The notes under the pieces: generated by a model | Seen by the model: the letters and a program-made list of their open reading frames with translations, nothing else | Databases searched by the model: none | Told to the model about the DNA's origin: nothing | Shown: piece by piece, positions 63,925-64,000 of the stretch | Layout: each line of letters begins with the position of its first letter | Position numbering within the stretch: position 1 is the first letter of the stretch | Position numbers and translations under genes: made by a program | Assembly (NCBI GenBank): GCA_947579665.1 | Contig: OX388348.1 | Coordinates: 6,882,001 to 6,946,000, forward strand | Source of the DNA: Sympetrum striolatum | Taxonomy: Eukaryota; Arthropoda; Insecta; Odonata; Libellulidae | Length of the DNA stretch: 64,000 nt | Direction of reading: 5' to 3'

Positions 63925-64000
63925 ATCAAGAAAATAATGAAAAACTACCCCAATTTATTTTAAATGGGAGATATATTTACCACCCGGCATCGAACCCAGC
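63925..64000 (-). mobile_element. tRNA-related repeat cut by the window end
   Basis: ACCACCCGGCATCGAACCCA at the last bases is the same reverse B-box word as at 63695-63711. The rest lies outside the window. Confidence 0.5.

Noticed and set aside
1..64000. CRISPR array, rRNA genes, operons, prophage or bacterial systems
   Set aside because: No spaced direct repeats of the right size, no rRNA-like sequence and no gene clusters. The exon structure and transposons indicate an animal genome.

Overview
The window looks like AT-rich eukaryotic, most likely insect, intronic or intergenic DNA. It has no dense ORF array, operons or ribosome binding sites. It does contain an Ig-domain exon with canonical GT/AG splice sites, a mariner transposon, RTE-like and CR1/L2-like LINE remnants, tRNA-derived SINEs, a short TA-flanked MITE and microsatellites. 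The species cannot be read from the sequence. The sparse exon content and abundant decayed transposons fit an insect with large introns.

Only one host-gene segment is recognised with confidence. It is a 104-bp internal exon at 11713-11816 (+) encoding the start of the first Ig domain of a DIP (Dpr-interacting protein)/Dpr-like cell-surface protein. It starts in phase 1 and ends in phase 0, after the 'GYK' that precedes the usual 'VAW' exon in this family. I found no other exon of this gene, so most of the window is probably flanking intron, although nothing here proves where the gene ends.

Layout: 0-11 kb is AT-rich DNA with a 16-bp tandem repeat (1.85 kb), a 77-bp palindromic MITE (4.9 kb), a CpG-rich block (8.2-8.8 kb) and a 93-bp SINE with 13-bp target-site duplications (7.8 kb). 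At 11.2 kb lies a rearranged relative of that SINE, then the DIP exon. From 12 to 23 kb there is little beyond short inverted repeats and AT-rich DNA. A ~2-kb element with terminal inverted repeats occupies 23.3-25.3 kb and contains one copy of a repeat that recurs in inverted orientation at 31.1-32.1 kb. That repeat carries a 316-bp module, once in the first copy and twice in the second. A CR1/L2-like LINE tail abuts the second copy (32.1-32.6 kb). The 30-36.7 kb stretch is a repeat cluster: SINEs, tandem tRNA-related units, a perfect 29-bp inverted repeat, a broken RTE-like ORF2 (34.8-36.0 kb) and an inverted pair of tRNA-like segments (36.5 kb). From 36.7 to 61 kb I see mostly unannotated DNA with isolated LINE tails, SINE fragments and one unexplained 180-codon ORF with an upstream TATA-like box (39.4-40.0 kb). 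A complete but inactivated mariner lies at 61.2-62.45 kb, and the window ends in SINE copies.

No multi-gene system, CRISPR array, rRNA or intact functional tRNA was found. The most distinctive signals are the 316-bp module family, the tandem tRNA-derived units sharing a GATATCATACC box, the perfect 29-bp inverted repeat, and the rearranged SINE. All calls come from reading the sequence; no alignments or database searches were run.
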